Origin: Paratractidigestivibacter sp003150175
Lineage (GTDB): Bacteria > Actinomycetota > Coriobacteriia > Coriobacteriales > Atopobiaceae
Length of the DNA stretch: 64,000 bases
Reading direction: 5' to 3' (one strand)
NCBI RefSeq assembly: GCF_964283195.1
Contig: NZ_CAXYLH010000010.1
A model generated the notes under the pieces. It searched no databases and was not told the origin of the DNA. It saw only the letters and a program-made list of their open reading frames with translations. The position numbers were made by a program, and so were the translations under genes. Below are positions 62,422 through 64,000 of this stretch, one piece after another (position 1 is the first letter of the stretch; every line of letters starts with the position of its first letter).

Positions 62422-63102
62422 CTAGGCGAAGATGCCCGCGCAGGCGGCCTCGACGGCCTCCTCGACGTCGTCGGTCACGAGCAGGCCGTCGACGTCCTCC
62501 GGGCTGATGTAGCCCATCCCGAGCGGCGCCGCGCTCAGCCAGTCGAACATGCCCTCCCAGTAGTCCTTCCCCACAAAGACGAGCGGGACCTGCTCGGTCT
62601 TGCGCGTCTGCATGAGGGTGAGCTGCTCGAAGAGCTCGTCGAGCGTGCCGAAGCCGCCGGGCATCGCGATGGCGCCGTTGGAGTACCAGCTGAACATGGC
62701 CTTGCGCACAAAGAAGTACCTAAAGCGCAGGCAGATATCGAGGTAGGGACTGGGCTTCTCCTCAAAGGGGAGCTCGATGGTGAGGCCGACGGTGCGCCCG
62801 CCCGCCTCGTGGGCGCCGCGGGTCGCGGCCTCCATGGCACCGGGGCCGCCGCCCGTCATCGTGGCCACGCCGCGCGCCGCGAGCGCCGCGCCGACCGCAC
62901 GGGCCCGCTCGTAGTCGGCGTCGCCCTCCTTCGAGCGGGCGGAGCCGTAGACCGTGACCGCCGGCCCGAGGTTCGCGAGCGCGCAGAACCCGTCGACGAA
63001 CTCGGTCTGGATGCGCACCATACGGTGGGAATACCCCTGGAAGAGCTCCATCGACTCGTCGGAGTCGAAGCTCTGCCGCTCGATCTTCTTTTTTGCTTCC
63101 AT
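62422..63102 (-). CDS. LOG family protein (TIGR00730), paralogue 2
   Basis: 226 residues. VYGSARSKEGDADY, MTGGGPGAMEAATRGAHEAG, MPGGFGTLDELFEQLTLMQ and the shared C-terminal VTDDVEEAVEAACAGI. The adjacent LOG protein shares the segments RIQ-EFVDGF and FRYFFVRK. ATG 63102 is favoured over 63105 because AAGGAG is then six bases away. No catalytic residue appears lost in either copy. Confidence 0.88.
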   Translation of the reverse strand: MEAKKKIERQSFDSDESMELFQGYSHRMVRIQTEFVDGFCALANLGPAVTVYGSARSKEGDADYERARAVGAALAARGVATMTGGGPGAMEAATRGAHEAGGRTVGLTIELPFEEKPSPYLDICLRFRYFFVRKAMFSWYSNGAIAMPGGFGTLDELFEQLTLMQTRKTEQVPLVFVGKDYWEGMFDWLSAAPLGMGYISPEDVDGLLVTDDVEEAVEAACAGIFA

Positions 63103-63207
63103 CATGAGCTCCTTTGGTGCGGTAATGAGGCCGGGGATTCTCGTCTAACCCCGCCGCTGGGACGGTGGTTTGGGGCGGGCGCGAACCAGCCGATCGGAAA
63201 CTAAAGA

Positions 63208-63249
63208 ACGGGCACGAGCTGACCAGGAGTTCAGAAAGCTCGTGCCCGT
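63208..63249 (-). terminator. Terminator downstream of the aconitase gene
   Basis: 13-bp perfect stem (ACGGGCACGAGCT with its complement) about 65 bp after the stop; a T-rich stretch follows on the minus strand. Confidence 0.75.
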
Positions 63250-63315
63250 CTCTTATGTTCCCCAATTTTTGGACGTGGAGAACTCCCCCGTCTCTCTGCG
63301 GCGCGACGGGATGCG

Positions 63316-64000
63316 CTACTTGTTGCGGTTGAAGTTGATGAGGCAACCGGCCTTGACGATGGCGCGCTCCTCGGGAGTCATGTCGGCCACGTAGAGTTCA
63401 ACCTTCTCCACGCCTCCGTCAGCGCGCACGACCCACGCCGGGACGTCGGAGAGGTCGCCGTCAAGCGCCGCACGGATGCCGGGCACGTAGACGTAGTCGC
63501 CGACCTCGAAGCAGGGCTCCCCCGTCAGCTGGAACGGGACCATGCCCCAGTTCATGACATTGGAGCGGTAGCGCTTGGTCGCGTACTCGGAGACGATGTT
63601 GGCGAGGCCCCCGATCACGCGCTGGCAGCTCGCGGCCTGCTCGCGGGCGGAGCCGTCGCCGGGCTTGACGGCGTAGATCATCGAGCCGTACTCGGTCGCA
63701 GCCGAGTCGGCCTCGACGCCCGCTGCGGCGAGCGCGCCGAAGACGGCAGCGAGCGCGGGGTCTGCCGCGGTGAGGTCCTCGCCCGCGACGCGGCGCTTCT
63801 CGACGGCGTCGACTGCCTTGGAGCGGCCGACATAGTCCGGGTCGCGGCGGGAGAGCGTGAACTCCGCGAGGCCGAGCGGGTTCGAGCGGAAGGAGCTCGT
63901 CTCGCCGGAGGGGATGAGCTCGTCGGTCGTGGTCACGGGGTCCATGATCTTGGAGCAGACCTTGAGCAGGATGTTGTCCGCGAGCGGCTCCATCGCGGGC
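63316..64000 (-). CDS. acn: Aconitate hydratase, C-terminal part (gene runs off the window)
   Basis: At least 228 residues of the aconitase C-terminal swivel region: SSFRSNPLGLAEFTLSRRDP, GDGSAREQAASCQRVIGGLA, then YRSNVMNWGMVPFQ and C-terminal MTPEERAIVKAGCLINFNRN. These match the bacterial aconitase type found in many anaerobes. The Arg of REQAASC is the expected substrate-binding position. The frame stays open through base 64000, so the N-terminal iron-sulfur domains lie outside. Interconverts citrate and isocitrate. Confidence 0.85.
   Translation of the reverse strand, partial: PAMEPLADNILLKVCSKIMDPVTTTDELIPSGETSSFRSNPLGLAEFTLSRRDPDYVGRSKAVDAVEKRRVAGEDLTAADPALAAVFGALAAAGVEADSAATEYGSMIYAVKPGDGSAREQAASCQRVIGGLANIVSEYATKRYRSNVMNWGMVPFQLTGEPCFEVGDYVYVPGIRAALDGDLSDVPAWVVRADGGVEKVELYVADMTPEERAIVKAGCLINFNRNK

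Overview
The window looks like a chromosomal segment of a high-GC, gut-type anaerobic actinobacterium of the class Coriobacteriia, probably close to Olsenella or Collinsella (Atopobiaceae/Coriobacteriaceae). The inference rests on very high GC with Gram-positive ribosome binding sites, the AmaP/DUF2273/Asp23 envelope set, mannose-family PTS genes, an electron-bifurcating-type lactate dehydrogenase/Etf set, Pfs/LuxS, NhaA and several DUF families common in that class. No rRNA, tRNA, phage, transposase or CRISPR array was found.

Layout. 0.2-4.0 kb: two membrane sensor kinases, both frameshifted, and an intact LuxR-type response regulator. 4.0-6.2 kb: a cupin/flavodoxin pair next to a gene fragment, a GNAT remnant and tag. 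6.2-12.7 kb: an accessory stretch with paired operator-like dyads, a diguanylate cyclase, a broken ferredoxin-flavoprotein, a sensor kinase interrupted by three amber codons, a MATE exporter, and several copies of a palindromic repeat that repeatedly coincides with stop codons. 12.8-13.7 kb: an AT-richer island of tiny unknown genes. 13.8-18.2 kb: a LysR-controlled oxidoreductase/MFS/SDR cluster. 18.4-22.4 kb: an ABC (FtsX-type) transporter and methyltransferase operon. 22.5-27.2 kb: YeiH-type transporter, queuosine-precursor transporter with a structured leader, SDR and adenine deaminase. 27.2-35.7 kb: a module bounded by an inverted pair of about 270-bp composite repeats; inside, a 2-hydroxyacid dehydrogenase-EtfB-EtfA operon diverges from an M20 amidohydrolase-MFS-D-hydroxyacid dehydrogenase operon, with four 33-bp-spaced motifs between them. 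35.7-42.9 kb: housekeeping and envelope-stress genes, NhaA and DegV. 43-50.5 kb: a carbohydrate locus with a LevR-like regulator, complete mannose-family PTS, cytoplasmic GH172 (DUF2961) enzyme and ROK kinase. 50.7-55.6 kb: Pfs, LuxS, MscS and UvrD/PcrA. 55.7-64 kb: a phosphatase, a 30-bp-period repeat array upstream of an XRE regulator, a broken hybrid sensor kinase, an atypical HPr, a HAD hydrolase, two LOG-family paralogues and the 3' part of an aconitase gene.

How it works together. The clearest system is the PTS/GH172/ROK locus, which probably imports and phosphorylates a furanoside (difructose- or arabinofuranoside-like), cleaves it in the cytoplasm and phosphorylates the released sugar. 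The lactate/Etf module probably oxidises a 2-hydroxyacid with NAD+ using ferredoxin-driven electron confurcation. Signal transduction is unusually damaged: all four large sensor kinases carry frameshifts, nonsense codons or internal deletions, while their neighbours are intact. Several frameshifts lie in homopolymer runs, so assembly error must be excluded first. Site coordinates outside coding regions may be off by one base.
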